Source of the DNA: Desulfotomaculum sp.
GTDB taxonomy: Bacteria > Bacillota > Desulfotomaculia > Desulfotomaculales > Desulfohalotomaculaceae
Reading direction: 5' to 3'
Assembly: GCA_021129815.1 (NCBI GenBank)
Contig: JAJOKN010000105.1
Coordinates: 1 to 6,318, forward strand
DNA length: 6,318 nucleotides
Shown here: piece after piece, positions 6,313 to 6,318 of the stretch
Position numbering within the stretch: position 1 is the first letter of the stretch
Layout: each line of letters opens with the position of its first letter
Notes under the pieces: generated by a model
Database searches by the model: none
What the model saw: only the letters and a program-made list of their open reading frames with translations
What the model was told of the DNA's origin: nothing
Program-made: the position numbers and the translations under genes

Positions 6313-6318
6313 CATAAA

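Overview
The window is a chromosomal housekeeping region from a low-GC Gram-positive bacterium. It holds the conserved origin-proximal block rpmH - rnpA - yidD - yidC - jag - mnmE - mnmG - rsmG, with all eight genes on the + strand. The gene order, the short YidC without a large extracytoplasmic domain, the Jag protein next to it, the AT-rich DNA, the strong AGGAGG-type ribosome binding sites and the frequent TTG/GTG starts all point to Firmicutes. Within that phylum the look is clostridial, possibly a thermophilic anaerobe of the Thermoanaerobacterales type. The species cannot be fixed from the sequence alone.

Layout: positions 1-48 hold a leader with a likely -10 box and a strong ribosome binding site. 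Positions 49-2099 hold five tightly packed genes: ribosomal protein L34, RNase P protein, YidD, YidC and Jag. Gaps are 28, 4 and 28 nt, followed by a 4-nt yidC/jag overlap, so they are very probably co-transcribed. A 165-nt gap (2100-2264) follows and carries a well-formed intrinsic-terminator hairpin. Positions 2265-6312 hold a second tight group, mnmE, mnmG and rsmG, with gaps of 10 and 21 nt. The window ends six bases after rsmG. In related genomes parA/parB-type genes often follow and dnaA lies on the other side of rpmH, but neither is visible here.

The first group serves translation and membrane biogenesis: a 50S protein, tRNA 5'-end maturation, and insertion of proteins into the membrane by YidC helped by YidD, plus the RNA-binding protein Jag. 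The second group modifies RNA: MnmE and MnmG form one enzyme complex that modifies the tRNA wobble uridine, and RsmG methylates 16S rRNA. All eight proteins look full length and keep their family motifs.

I found no mobile element, CRISPR array, tRNA/rRNA gene, phage gene or new system. The observations worth a second look are modest: a lysine in YidC where the family usually has its groove arginine, non-ATG starts in five of eight genes, and the terminator that splits the cluster without an obvious strong promoter behind it.
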